52,274 bases of DNA from Symploca sp. SIO2C1 (GTDB taxonomy: Bacteria > Cyanobacteriota > Cyanobacteriia > Cyanobacteriales > Coleofasciculaceae). The notes under the pieces are model-generated. The model made no database searches, had not been told where the DNA came from, and saw only the letters and a program-made list of their open reading frames with translations. This document shows, in pieces, positions 15,154-23,865 of this stretch (positions within the stretch are counted from its first letter, which is position 1; every line of letters starts with the position of its first letter). The position numbers and the translations under genes are program-made. The DNA lies in assembly GCA_010692635.1 (NCBI GenBank), contig JAAHGL010000033.1:1-52274 (forward strand). Direction: 5' to 3'.

Positions 15154-17478
15154 CTAGAATCGCTCTCCAATACCAAAGTGAAACTGGTTATCACCTTCGT
15201 CACTCCAACCAAAGTCAATACGAATTGGACCGAGGGGTGACTGAATACGAGCTCCCACACCGTAACCAAGACCAGCACCGGGCAAACCCCTCACTTCACT
15301 GGGGTTACCCGGTACATCATCATCTGTACCCAAAGTAGTTGCAGCATCAACAAAAAGAACTGCTCCCAGGAAGTTAAAAATTGGGAAGCGATATTCAACT
15401 GTTCCCTGGATATAGCTACGTCCTGAACCTACTTCTCCTGATTCGTAACCCCTTACTGATTCACTACCACCGAGAGAAAAGGCTTCATAGGGGGGCAAAT
15501 CTCCTAAGACTGTTCCCCCTTGAATGTTCAAGGCAATAGTTTGACTTTCATTACCTTCTTCTTCTTGAACAAAGTTGGTTAATTGAACAGGGATGTAGTA
15601 GTTGTAGTTAGCCCTAATACGGTTCATAAGAATGCTACCACCGCCCAGGGGGACGGACTGCTCCGTACTTAGCCGTAGTAGAGAACCTTGGGTAGGTCGC
15701 AAAAGATTATTCCGACGATCTCTGACTGCACCCAACTGGAGGGTAATTAGGTTGTCTGTTCCATCATCACTAAAGCTCAACAGTTCCCCAGTAGTTGATC
15801 TTGGGGTGATATCACCATCACTATTTTTGACAGCAATAGTTTGGAACTGGGTTCCCAAAGATAGGAGCCAATCTGGTCGAACATAGGGATTGTCAGCTAT
15901 AGGACGGCTAAATCTGATACCACCGCCGGTGCGCACAATACGGGGACGATCCGTATTTACACCGTCTTCTTCAAAGACTCTGATGTCATCATCATCGTTA
16001 ACGCCAAAGACTAGTGAAATTGACCTTCGCCGGAAGGCATTAACGGTGTAAGAGGTGCGGTAAGGATCTCCAGCAATCCAGGGGTCAGTAAAACTCAAAT
16101 CAAACAGGAGAGCTCTGGTTCCTAGTTGAAACTCTGCCCCAAGAATGTGATGATTACCCCCTAGGTTTTGTTGTTGATAGCTAGCTGAACCAAAAAATCC
16201 ATTAGCCGAACTAAAACCCCCTCCAGCGGCAAAGGAACCAGTTTTTTTCTCAATCACGTCCACCACCATAATCACTTTGCTGGGGTCATCACCAGGAGCA
16301 AAAGAAAGGCGCACGTCATCAAAAATTCCTAGACCAAAGACTCTTTGCAAATCTCTTTGCACTGTAGCCCGATTAAATACTTCCCCTGGTTTTAACTGGA
16401 TCTCCCGTGTAATGATAAAAGGACGGGTACGTCCCCCAATTGGTTCTTCTTTATCACTTTGGGGTGGTAGAGGGTTTCCCTCTTCATCAACTACCGGGTC
16501 TCCCTCTTCGTCAAGATAACGTACTAGAATATCTTGAATGACCCCTTCTGCCACAATCAATTTGACTGTGCCATCATCGTTAATTTCCACTTGCTCAGCA
16601 TTAATTACTTGAGCTAAGTCATAACCTTGCTCTCGATACCACTCGTTTAATTCAATGATCCCTTGTTGGAGATCTCTAAGATTGATAATCTTGCCATATT
16701 GCTCACTGAAGATATTATCTACCACTTCCTGAGGCAATATACGTTCACCTTCTGTTGGTAAAGTGTCAACCGCAACCTCCCGCATGACTGGGTTAGGTGT
16801 AACCAGGAAGGTTATACGGACACCCAAAGGAGTATCTACTGGTTCTACATCAACATTGGAAAAGAAGCCAGTAGCAAAGACTGCATTCACATCTTCCTGT
16901 AGTTGAGAGCGGGTTGTCGGGCGTCCAGGTTGGGTCTTAATCACCCTGTAGATTTCATTTTCGAGTTCCACCGGTGCGCCAGTAACTAAGACTTCCGCTA
17001 CTAGTACTCGCGGTTCTGCTTCTTCAGGAGGTGTTTGTGTTGGGGTAATTGGTGGCGGTTCCGGTGCAATTGGTTCAGACTCAGACGGTTGGTTTTCCTC
17101 GTCTGAGAGCCTTTCTTGATCCTCAATTTCAGAACCCTCCGGCGTTTCTTGTGCCAGCACCGAATCTTCATCCGGTTGAACAATTATCTGCTCTGACATC
17201 AAAATTGGTTCTGGGGCTTCTATCTGGTTGAAGGATGGGGGGACTGATGCCTCCGGAACCTGGACTGAGAATTGGGGACTAGGGGTAGCAGAGGGAACGC
17301 TTGTAGGGGATGGGAGGCTAGGGAATATTGTCTCCCATCCAGGTTCATCAATCGATAATTTTCCATTAACTTCAAGGGTATCAGCAATAAACTCAGTAGT
17401 CTGTCCACTGCTGGGTTTAGATAAGCTAACACTAGCTACAGCGGCGATTGAGGCCGCTAACAAAGGAGATAAGCGCAT
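15154..17478 (-). CDS. bamA: Outer-membrane assembly factor BamA/Omp85
   Basis: Outer-membrane beta-barrel protein that inserts other barrels. ATG 17478 gives 774 residues with a convincing signal peptide (MRLSPLLAASIAAVASVSLS...); a TTG at 17526 would only add residues before the signal. A Pro/Glu-rich linker of about 90 residues precedes the POTRA domains (from VAEVLVTGAP), with GRPTTRSQLQEDVNAVFATGFF and KPGEVFNRATVQRDLQRVFGLGIF in characteristic POTRA positions. The C-terminal barrel includes LGGSESVRGY and ends in phenylalanine (GIGERF), the usual outer-membrane signal. The Pro-rich linker and reduced POTRA set are typical of cyanobacterial Omp85. It heads the lpx genes on the minus strand after purC. 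Confidence 0.93.
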   Translation of the reverse strand: MRLSPLLAASIAAVASVSLSKPSSGQTTEFIADTLEVNGKLSIDEPGWETIFPSLPSPTSVPSATPSPQFSVQVPEASVPPSFNQIEAPEPILMSEQIIVQPDEDSVLAQETPEGSEIEDQERLSDEENQPSESEPIAPEPPPITPTQTPPEEAEPRVLVAEVLVTGAPVELENEIYRVIKTQPGRPTTRSQLQEDVNAVFATGFFSNVDVEPVDTPLGVRITFLVTPNPVMREVAVDTLPTEGERILPQEVVDNIFSEQYGKIINLRDLQQGIIELNEWYREQGYDLAQVINAEQVEINDDGTVKLIVAEGVIQDILVRYLDEEGDPVVDEEGNPLPPQSDKEEPIGGRTRPFIITREIQLKPGEVFNRATVQRDLQRVFGLGIFDDVRLSFAPGDDPSKVIMVVDVIEKKTGSFAAGGGFSSANGFFGSASYQQQNLGGNHHILGAEFQLGTRALLFDLSFTDPWIAGDPYRTSYTVNAFRRRSISLVFGVNDDDDIRVFEEDGVNTDRPRIVRTGGGIRFSRPIADNPYVRPDWLLSLGTQFQTIAVKNSDGDITPRSTTGELLSFSDDGTDNLITLQLGAVRDRRNNLLRPTQGSLLRLSTEQSVPLGGGSILMNRIRANYNYYIPVQLTNFVQEEEGNESQTIALNIQGGTVLGDLPPYEAFSLGGSESVRGYESGEVGSGRSYIQGTVEYRFPIFNFLGAVLFVDAATTLGTDDDVPGNPSEVRGLPGAGLGYGVGARIQSPLGPIRIDFGWSDEGDNQFHFGIGERF

Positions 17479-17602
17479 TGTTTTGAGCTTTGTTGACACT
17501 TCCACACACCATACATTGATTGCCAAAAGAACAATCAGCTTTTTGTCTCGTTGTCTATTGTCTACTGTATGTTAATGTTTTTAGCAGTTTTTCATTTTAA
17601 GT

Positions 17603-17650
17603 AGGGAACAGAGAACAGGGAATTGGGAATTGGGAATTGGGAATTGGGAA
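17603..17650. repeat. Heptad repeat (GGGAATT)
   Basis: Five units of GGGAATT preceded by GAACAGA units lie in the gap between purC and bamA. Confidence 0.85.
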
Positions 17651-17684
17651 GAAGCTACTTTCATCACCTGGTGGTAAAATTTTT

Positions 17685-18452
17685 TCATCGCGACTGCCTC
17701 CTGCCTTCTGCCTCCTGCCTTCTGCCTTCCTTGATTGAGATAATTCGCTCTAGAACTTGCTGATAAGCAGCTTCGACATTTCCCAAATCGTGACGAAACC
17801 GGTCTTTATCCATGACTCGTCGGTCTGGATCTGTTTCGCTTTGGTTCCAAAGACGGCAGCTATCAGGACTGATTTCATCTGCCAAGAGTAACTCTTGATT
17901 GGAACTTACACCAAACTCTAGCTTAAAGTCCACTAGAGTAATGCTGCATTGATTGAAGGTAGCTGTGAGAATCTGGTTAATTTTTAAAGCTTGCTCCTTT
18001 AATTGGTTGAGTTGTTCAGGTGTTGCTAGCTCGAGGAGTAATAAGCGATCGCATGTTAACAAAGGATCTCCCAACTCATCGTTCTTGAAATAGAACTCCA
18101 CTAGTGGTGTTGGCAGGATCTTGCCTATGGGTAATCCAGTTTGTTGACACAGGCTACCGGCAGCAATGTTCCTGACTACCACCTCTACCAGCAAAATTTT
18201 TACTTTTTTGACCAGCATTTGGTTGGGAGCAGATCTTTCAATAAAATGGGTGGAAATTCCTTGAGCTTCTAGCAACTGGAATAATTGGGTTGCGATCGCA
18301 CAGTTTATCTCTCCCTTGCCAGTAATCTGACCCCGCTTTTGAGCATTGAAGGCGGTAGCATCATCTTTGAAATGAGTCAGCAGAATCTCCGGATCATCCG
18401 TAGTGTAAAGAATCTTGGCTTTTCCTTCGTACAGTTGGTGATGAACAGACAT
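17685..18452 (-). CDS. purC: Phosphoribosylaminoimidazole-succinocarboxamide synthase
   Basis: SAICAR synthetase of purine synthesis, ligating aspartate to CAIR using ATP. Start YEGKAKILYTTDDPEILLTHFKDDATAFN, then GKGEINCAIATQLFQLLE, VEVVVRNIAAGS, DFKLEFG and DEISPDSCRLW are all family hallmarks. The last dozen residues (EGRRQEAEGRRQSR) are encoded by TGCCTCC/TGCCTTC heptads, so the C-terminal tail and stop were supplied by repeats. The ATG is preceded by a TTTAGAA heptad array. Confidence 0.95.
   Translation of the reverse strand: MSVHHQLYEGKAKILYTTDDPEILLTHFKDDATAFNAQKRGQITGKGEINCAIATQLFQLLEAQGISTHFIERSAPNQMLVKKVKILLVEVVVRNIAAGSLCQQTGLPIGKILPTPLVEFYFKNDELGDPLLTCDRLLLLELATPEQLNQLKEQALKINQILTATFNQCSITLVDFKLEFGVSSNQELLLADEISPDSCRLWNQSETDPDRRVMDKDRFRHDLGNVEAAYQQVLERIISIKEGRRQEAEGRRQSR
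17694..17730 (-). repeat. Heptad repeat forming the PurC C-terminus
   Basis: Five units of GGCAGAA/GGCAGGA on the sense strand encode the Arg/Gln/Glu-rich tail of PurC just before its stop. Confidence 0.85.
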
Positions 18453-18455
18453 AAG

Positions 18456-18487
18456 AAATTTAGAATTTAGAATTTAGAATTTAGAAT
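18456..18487. repeat. Heptad repeat (TTTAGAA) in purC leader
   Basis: Four copies of TTTAGAA begin about three bases upstream of the purC ATG. Confidence 0.85.
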
Positions 18488-18603
18488 GAAGTTTTGGTCT
18501 AAAATCTTTGCTGTGCAAGGATTTTAGAACTTATTTTCGATGAATTTACCACACTTAATCTACGATAGCCATTTTTTTCGGTAGCGAGGGTGAAGGAAAG
18601 TTT

Positions 18604-18633
18604 AGGTTAATTTAAGGTTAATAAAAGGTTAAC
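18604..18633 (+). promoter_or_regulatory. Triple Pho-box-like direct repeat
   Basis: AGGTTAAT, AGGTTAAT and AGGTTAAC occur at 18604, 18615 and 18626, three 8-bp units with 3-bp spacers, so on an 11-bp helical repeat. The reverse complement TTAACCT matches the core of the cyanobacterial SphR Pho box (tandem TTAACC-like 8-mers with 3-bp spacers). A possible -10 box, TACAAT, follows at 18665-18670 toward the small gene at 18789. The purC start is equally distant on the other side, so the target is inferred. Confidence 0.7.
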
Positions 18634-18788
18634 AAAGGAACACTCGTTTTCTCATAGACATAACTACAATAGAGGTTGGTGGCAACATGAAGATTCATAA
18701 AGAGTAAATTTAATCTTGCTGAAAGCAAGCAGGGAAGACAATCCAAGGTTTTGATCGATCTGGGTATTTTGAAAATCAGGAGATAATT

Positions 18789-19049
18789 ATGGCAGATAAA
18801 TCAAATTTTCTATATCCCCGAAGTTCCTATCACGGTGATTTCACCCCAGAGCATCTGGTTTTCAACGCTAATCTACAAGAATTTTCTCAACAGGTGAACT
18901 ACATCTGCAATCTTGAGACTGGTGGCAAGCTCCAGCCAGAAGACGCTTATAAGCGAATCAAATTTCTCTGGAAGCAGTTAAAACGCTCCAAAAAGGAACT
19001 CGCAATTGGTCAAAATTCTTCCCAGAGTGATCAAGGAGGAGAAAGATGA
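18789..19049 (+). CDS. Conserved small cyanobacterial protein (DUF7219-like)
   Basis: 86-residue soluble protein with a strong AGGAGA Shine-Dalgarno seven bases before ATG. The sequence (FLYPRSSYHGDFTPEHLVFN, then EFSQQVNYICNLETGGKL, then KRIKFLWKQLKRSKKELAIG) resembles small proteins I remember as widespread in cyanobacteria; the function is unknown. It has a conserved aromatic N-terminal half and a basic helical C-terminal half, and no cysteine pair or membrane segment. The upstream Pho-box-like repeat suggests phosphate control. Confidence 0.7.
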   Translation: MADKSNFLYPRSSYHGDFTPEHLVFNANLQEFSQQVNYICNLETGGKLQPEDAYKRIKFLWKQLKRSKKELAIGQNSSQSDQGGER

Positions 19050-19072
19050 GGGAATTGGGGGAGATGGGAAGA

Positions 19073-19112
19073 CATTCTAAATTCTAAATTCTAAATTCTA
19101 AATTCTAAATTC
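19073..19112. repeat. Heptad repeat (TTCTAAA)
   Basis: Five copies lie between two converging genes, ending about nine bases before the cyclase stop codon. It is the same unit as at 2256 and 18456, in the opposite orientation. Confidence 0.85.
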
Positions 19113-19120
19113 ACCATTCC

Positions 19121-21781
19121 CTACTTCCTCAGCATCGTGTGAACACCATCCCAGAAATCTGGGGGTGGGTTGTCAAGATAGTTTTTTGCTCTTTGTAAGT
19201 GAGTAAGCACAGCTTGATCAGTGGCTTTTAATTGATGAGCTTGTTCAAAGTAGGTTAGTGCTTTTTGGAAGTCTCTGTTGATATAGGCATGACGTCCTGC
19301 TTCGTAGAAGGACAAAAACCGGTTCATATTATCATTAAGGCAGACATCAGCTGTGTCAATCAATTCGTAAATACTAACTGGTTGATTCTTGCCCTTAACC
19401 CGAATTTTGTCTAGTTCCCGCACACAGATGCGATCGCGGCAGAGGTTATAGGTATACTCGCTCAAGATAATGTCACAGCCATAGTCTTTGGTGACTCCTT
19501 CGAGGCGAGCGCTAAGATTAACCCCATCTCCAATCACGGTGTAATCCATCCGTTTTTGGGAACCAATATTGCCAGAAACAACTTCTCCAGAACTAATACC
19601 GATGCCAATATGGATTAGGGGCTGCTTGTTCATAATCCGGGATTCATTAAATGCTGCCAAGCGCCAGCGCATATCAAGAGCTGACTGCACAGCTAACCAA
19701 GCATGATTCTCTTTTAAAGGAAGCGGAGCCCCAAAAACAGCCATTAGAGCATCCCCAATAAACTTGTCTAAAGTGCCTTCATGGTTGAAGACAGCTTCTA
19801 CCATAGTTTCAAAATACTTATTCAGCAGGGATACTACTTCTGCTGCTCCCAGATTCTCAGTCAGCGTTGTGTAACCCCTAATATCAGAAAACAGAATTGT
19901 TACTTCCTCCTTACTTCCCTGCATTAGGGTATCTTCACCCAATGCCAATACTTGCTCAGCAACTCCGGGGGTTAGATAGCGATACATTGTGGTCTTAAGC
20001 CGCTTTTCTTGGCTAATATCCTCTAAGACGACTAAACCACCTCGCACAGTTCCCTCTGGATTAGTTAGAGGATTGACAGTTAGATTCGTACTGCGCTCTA
20101 TTTTCTGAACTTGCTCATAAGATAGATCAGTTGAAGTATTTGAATCCCAAGGTGTCTCATTCCAAGGGACATAAACTTCTGGATTATCCAGCTTCGGGAT
20201 TGCCAGGATATAGAAATTATCCTCAGCTTGTGAGTTAGACGGGGAATTTGATCGATGAGAACATGAGGAGCTGGAACTTTTAACATTCAACTTGGAATGA
20301 CTGTTAAACAAACCCACTATCAGGCTTTGTTCTGGCAGAAAATGCTTAGCACCAGTTGTCAAACTGTTTTTTAGACGGGACTGGAGGTGTTCAATTGGTA
20401 CAATGTCCCAAACATAGCGATTTGTGAGTTTGTACTCCCACAACTCTCTATTTTTACTATCGATTTGCTTGATGGGACAACCCAACAATGCTAGAGCAGC
20501 ATCATTAATCGTGACAATCTTACCCTCCATATCCGTTGATATCACTGCATCAGAGAGACTTTGGAGAATGTCTTTCTGATATTGCTTTTCTACCAGGACA
20601 CTTTCAAAGAGCTTAGCATTTTCTAGAGCCATCCCTGCCTGAATATTAAAAGCCCTCATAAACTCTTCATCAGAGCTCGTAAAACTGCCTTGTTCCTTAT
20701 TAATTAGTTGGGTAACACCAATTAATTCCCCGGCAGAGTTAAATACTGGCATACAGAGGATGCTGCGAGTCTTATAGCCGGTTTGTTTGTCAGCATTAGG
20801 GTCGAAGCGAGGGTCTTGATAAGCATCGGAGATATTGAGAGTTTCACCAGTAGAAGCTACATAGCCAGCAATTCCACGATTAGCAGGAATGCGAATTGGT
20901 ATAATCTCTGTACCTTCTTTGTTGAGTACTTTAGTCCAAAGTTCTCCGGTTTCTTTGCTCAGCATAAACAAAGTACTGCGGTCTGCCTTCATCAACTTAC
21001 GAGCTTGATCCATTACTGACTGTAGTGTGGCTTCTAAATCCAAGCTCTGAACAAGAGACTGGGTTGCCTTCAGCAGAGCGGCAGCTCCCCGTTGGTTGCG
21101 AGCAGCCATATACAAAGATTGGCAAGTTTCGAGGATAATGCCAATAGAAGCAGCAAAATCGCGAAATCGCTGTTCGTCTTCGCTATCAAATGGTACACCT
21201 CCAGCTTTGTTCAACAGCTGAGCTACCGCAACAACTTGATTAGTGCGGCTAAAAATCGGCATACATAGGAGGGTTTGAGTTTTATAGCCAGGACGCTCGT
21301 CAACTTCTCTGTTGAATAGGGGGTGGTTGTAGGCATCTGGGATATTAAGCTCATCACCAGTTTTGGCAACATGACCAGCTAAACCAACATTGAGGGGAAT
21401 CCTAATTTCTATGCCTTTGTTACTCTCACTTCCTGGTTCTACTTTAGAAGTTGGATCTGTTTGGAAGCGGGGAATTTTCGCCCAGAGCTGGTCTTTTTCC
21501 GCATCTACCAAAAAGATGGTAGTACGGTCAGCTTGCAGGATTTGACCAACTTTGAGGGTAAAAGCATCCATCACCTGCTCTAACATTGTTTCAAGAGCTT
21601 CGTTGTTGATCATCTCGATCGCCCGCAAAAATTGTTGAAATTCAGCGGTGATGAAGTCCAACAAGCAGATGAATTCGGGGACGGATAGCTCTTTGACTCG
21701 GTTAGTCAGGATGCTTGTCCGATTGAGTGTGGTTAACTGAGTCAATGTAGCCAGAATGCTACCAGTGTTAGAAAGTGGCAT
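19121..21781 (-). CDS. Class III adenylate cyclase with GAF-GAF-PAS sensory module (CyaB-like)
   Basis: 886 residues. GAF1 lies at about 60-215 (ADRTTIFLVD, LLNK...F-x3-DE) and GAF2 at about 240-395 (ADRSTLFMLS, LINK...F-x3-DE). A PAS domain (about 405-530) has a Ser-rich insertion, and the cyclase domain is at about 625-800. The cyclase has both metal aspartates (FSDIRGYT and GDALMAVFG), the adenine-specific lysine in LDKFIGD and the partner aspartate in MDYTVIGDGVNLSARLE, so cAMP rather than cGMP is expected. A short TPR-like tail (FQKALTYFEQAHQL) ends the protein. The order matches Anabaena CyaB1/CyaB2, whose GAF domains bind cAMP and stimulate the enzyme. Both GAFs here keep the NKXnFX3DE signature. 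Confidence 0.92.
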   Translation of the reverse strand: MPLSNTGSILATLTQLTTLNRTSILTNRVKELSVPEFICLLDFITAEFQQFLRAIEMINNEALETMLEQVMDAFTLKVGQILQADRTTIFLVDAEKDQLWAKIPRFQTDPTSKVEPGSESNKGIEIRIPLNVGLAGHVAKTGDELNIPDAYNHPLFNREVDERPGYKTQTLLCMPIFSRTNQVVAVAQLLNKAGGVPFDSEDEQRFRDFAASIGIILETCQSLYMAARNQRGAAALLKATQSLVQSLDLEATLQSVMDQARKLMKADRSTLFMLSKETGELWTKVLNKEGTEIIPIRIPANRGIAGYVASTGETLNISDAYQDPRFDPNADKQTGYKTRSILCMPVFNSAGELIGVTQLINKEQGSFTSSDEEFMRAFNIQAGMALENAKLFESVLVEKQYQKDILQSLSDAVISTDMEGKIVTINDAALALLGCPIKQIDSKNRELWEYKLTNRYVWDIVPIEHLQSRLKNSLTTGAKHFLPEQSLIVGLFNSHSKLNVKSSSSSCSHRSNSPSNSQAEDNFYILAIPKLDNPEVYVPWNETPWDSNTSTDLSYEQVQKIERSTNLTVNPLTNPEGTVRGGLVVLEDISQEKRLKTTMYRYLTPGVAEQVLALGEDTLMQGSKEEVTILFSDIRGYTTLTENLGAAEVVSLLNKYFETMVEAVFNHEGTLDKFIGDALMAVFGAPLPLKENHAWLAVQSALDMRWRLAAFNESRIMNKQPLIHIGIGISSGEVVSGNIGSQKRMDYTVIGDGVNLSARLEGVTKDYGCDIILSEYTYNLCRDRICVRELDKIRVKGKNQPVSIYELIDTADVCLNDNMNRFLSFYEAGRHAYINRDFQKALTYFEQAHQLKATDQAVLTHLQRAKNYLDNPPPDFWDGVHTMLRK

Positions 21782-22177
21782 AGTGATGACGGTTCAACAG
21801 CTGCTGTGCTCCGATGTATAGGTGAACGAACTCAAAAGAACGTCAACCCAATAGATAATTGCTGCCAAAGAGAAAGCATCTATCAAGATTAAAATCCACA
21901 AATAAACGAATCGATGTGACACACCCAACCCAGAAATTAAAGCTCACGATTGCCATACTCTTCACCAGTATAAAGTTAGTGTCTTGTTGCTGCATCCTAT
22001 TACCCTATTTCTATCTGGTAAGTAAGAAGTATCAGGACTTAGGCTTTCTTTGACTTGGAATCGTCACTAGTAGAGTTAATTCATCAATTGTCCCTACTGT
22101 AATCGAGTCCTCAGCTCTTTTCTCCTCAATGCTTTACCTTCTATCCTGAGAAACACAACCGTGAATATACTTAATTT

Positions 22178-22215
22178 TTGACATCCTTCCAGCGCCGAAA
22201 GCGCGGGATTCCTAA
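22178..22215 (-). mobile_element. Solo IS605/TnpB-type right-end relic
   Basis: TTGACATCC followed by a GCGC-CGAAA-GCGC hairpin and GGGATTCC resembles, on the minus strand, a TnpB-element right end, with the hairpin then GGATGTCAA corresponding to GAGTGTCAA of the intact copy. No coding remnant adjoins it. Confidence 0.5.
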
Positions 22216-22218
22216 AAT

Positions 22219-22375
22219 TAAGTTCATCCCACGACTTGCATTACGTGGGATTTCGCGTCATTAGTCATTAGTCCTTTGTACTAATGACTAATGACTAATG
22301 ACTAATGACTTTCGCGGCGGGGCGACATTTCCTCCAACCCCTTGAAAGAGTTGGCTTCCCCGTCGCTGTTTGTAA
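22219..22375. repeat. MITE-like element, copy 2 (hairpin/heptads/hairpin)
   Basis: Same plan as 5997-6158: TCCCACG/CGTGGGA hairpin, TTTCGCG, a heptad palindrome, then a GGCGGGGCGAC...CTTCCCCGTCGCT hairpin. Here the central heptads (TGACTAA) form a perfect 16-bp inverted repeat, arms 22257-22272 and 22280-22295 with a 7-base loop. The hairpins are shared with copy 1 but the heptad sequence differs. Confidence 0.7.
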
Positions 22376-22525
22376 CGAGTAACAAGTTTTGAAGAATTTA
22401 TCCTAGTTTTGAGCACTTGCAGTGCAAGCATTTTGAGCCAAAAGATACAATTTCCGTGCACTTATTTGGTCTCAAAAAGCTTAAAAGCCCTGTGTGGCAT
22501 AACTTGTACACTCATGCAGCAAGCG

Positions 22526-23431
22526 CTAGATAGAAGAAATTTGCCGATATTTGTCCAAAACGGAAGCAATAGCCTGAGCCCGTCGCAGCTGATCCTTATA
22601 AACACATTGCCATTCAGTTATCGGCAGATTTTCTCTTACACAGATACCAAGAAGTCCACTCGCTTTATTCTCACCCTGTTGTAAGTCAAACTCCTGATAT
22701 TCATTGATGTAGAAAGAAGCAGTTCTTGCCCAAGCAATTGCCTCAATCCCAGTTTTGCCTCCTTGGCGTGCTAGAGCTAAAGCTTCGGGAAATTTACGAG
22801 AATGGATTAATTTGGCTTGGTTGTAAAGATCAGCAGTGTTGAGTAAGGCTTCTAAGTCACCATTGGGATCAATTCCCACTGCGTTTAAATCAACCAGTTG
22901 TCGAGAAAGTCCTCCCAGTGATCGCTGTGAGCACATTTGCTCAGCTTTAGCGATATTACCCCCACTACGTCCTTGATCACTACACGGTCCGTAGTTGGTC
23001 ACTACTTCACCCCAAGATAAGTTACCTGGATCGGTGTGTCCGAAGTAGCCCGGAGTTTGCTCTAGATAGAGAGTACCATCTTCTATGAACAAGCGATAAT
23101 TCCCTTCTGCTACCCCAATTGCTACCATTCCTAGAGATGTAGAAGTGGCAAATAGAGAGGAATTGAGACTCAAGCTTTGGTTGAGATCAAAATGGCGCTC
23201 AGGTACTTGTATCTCATCCTCAAATTGCTTTTGTGTACTAAGTTGGGCTGTGGGGGTTGGCGGCGAAGCCACTCGCGATTTCCAGGTTTGGATATTTTCT
23301 TGAGTCAGAGCAATGACTTGGTTAGAGTCAATGTTTTCTTTAGTCCCTGTGGAGAATAACAAAATGGCACTTGTTGCCGTTCCTACCAAGCCAAGTAATG
23401 CTACTCGTGATAACCAAATCAAATAAGACAT
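22526..23431 (-). CDS. Unknown membrane-anchored protein
   Basis: 301 residues with one N-terminal hydrophobic segment (YLIWLSRVALLGLVGTATSA) that could be a signal anchor, leaving the rest outside the cytoplasm. No domain is recognised. The segment YRLFIEDGTLYLEQTPGYFG looks like beta-structure. Cysteines in YGPCSDQG, QMCSQR, GICVRE and WQCVYKD could form disulfides. The C-terminal half is helical (TADLYNQAKLIHSRKFPEALALARQGG), vaguely TPR-like. A neighbouring open frame on the other strand (22409-22684) is a shadow. Confidence 0.65.
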   Translation of the reverse strand: MSYLIWLSRVALLGLVGTATSAILLFSTGTKENIDSNQVIALTQENIQTWKSRVASPPTPTAQLSTQKQFEDEIQVPERHFDLNQSLSLNSSLFATSTSLGMVAIGVAEGNYRLFIEDGTLYLEQTPGYFGHTDPGNLSWGEVVTNYGPCSDQGRSGGNIAKAEQMCSQRSLGGLSRQLVDLNAVGIDPNGDLEALLNTADLYNQAKLIHSRKFPEALALARQGGKTGIEAIAWARTASFYINEYQEFDLQQGENKASGLLGICVRENLPITEWQCVYKDQLRRAQAIASVLDKYRQISSI

Positions 23432-23513
23432 GACTCGTATGACGCTGATGGATGCTCAATAAGTTCCCGACTCAACATTCTACGGTCAGTTGGCTAATTT
23501 GCCAAAATGGTAA

Positions 23514-23753
23514 AGAAGACTGGAAGTCGTCAGTGAGTCCACCCAAACTACAGATTACCGCAGTAAACGTTCCGAGTATGCTGTCCTGGAAATTCCTGAA
23601 TATTGGATTGTTGATCCTCTTCAAGAAGTAGTAACAGTATGCACGCTGGTAGAAGGATTCTACGATGGAGTTGAATTCCGAGGTAAAGAACCCATTATCT
23701 CCCCCACTTTTCCAGAGTTAGAGTTGAGTGCCGAGCTCATTTTGGCAACGTAG
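23514..23753 (+). pseudogene. Uma2-family (DUF820) endonuclease remnant
   Basis: An open stretch with no start codon, cut off upstream by TAA at 23511, encodes the C-terminal part of a Uma2 protein: EVVSESTQTTDYRSKRSEYA, then IPEYWIVDP and the usual PTFPELELSAELIL ending. The E...K and IxEYWIVD motifs of this PD-(D/E)XK-like family are visible, but the N-terminal half is gone. The TAG stop forms the first bases of a REP-like palindrome. Confidence 0.8.
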
Positions 23754-23794
23754 GGGCGCACCGACGTGCGCCCTTAACCGACGTGCGCCCTTAA
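23754..23794. repeat. REP-like palindrome and 17-bp tandem duplication
   Basis: GGGCGCAC-CGAC-GTGCGCCC is a perfect 8-bp hairpin (23754-23773). The 17-bp unit CCGACGTGCGCCCTTAA then occurs twice in direct tandem, at 23761-23777 and 23778-23794. GC-rich palindromes of this type are common intergenic repeats in cyanobacteria. Confidence 0.8.
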
Positions 23795-23865
23795 GGGGTG
23801 GATGAAGAATAAACAGACCCCCAGACACACCAGACATGGAGAATTTAAATTTACCTCACTCGCCC

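Larger units (their letters stand above)
21782..22525. other. Intergenic region with transposon relics
   Basis: No convincing gene; a 64-codon open frame at 21859-22053 lacks codon character and a good ribosome site. The right half contains an IS605-type right end (22178-22215) followed directly by copy 2 of the hairpin/heptad/hairpin element. Confidence 0.6.

Noticed and set aside
21859-22053. 64-codon open frame after the cyclase
   Set aside because: Composition is not gene-like and no ribosome site or recognisable motif is seen.
22409-22684. 91-codon plus-strand frame
   Set aside because: Mostly opposite to the 301-residue minus-strand gene; a shadow frame.
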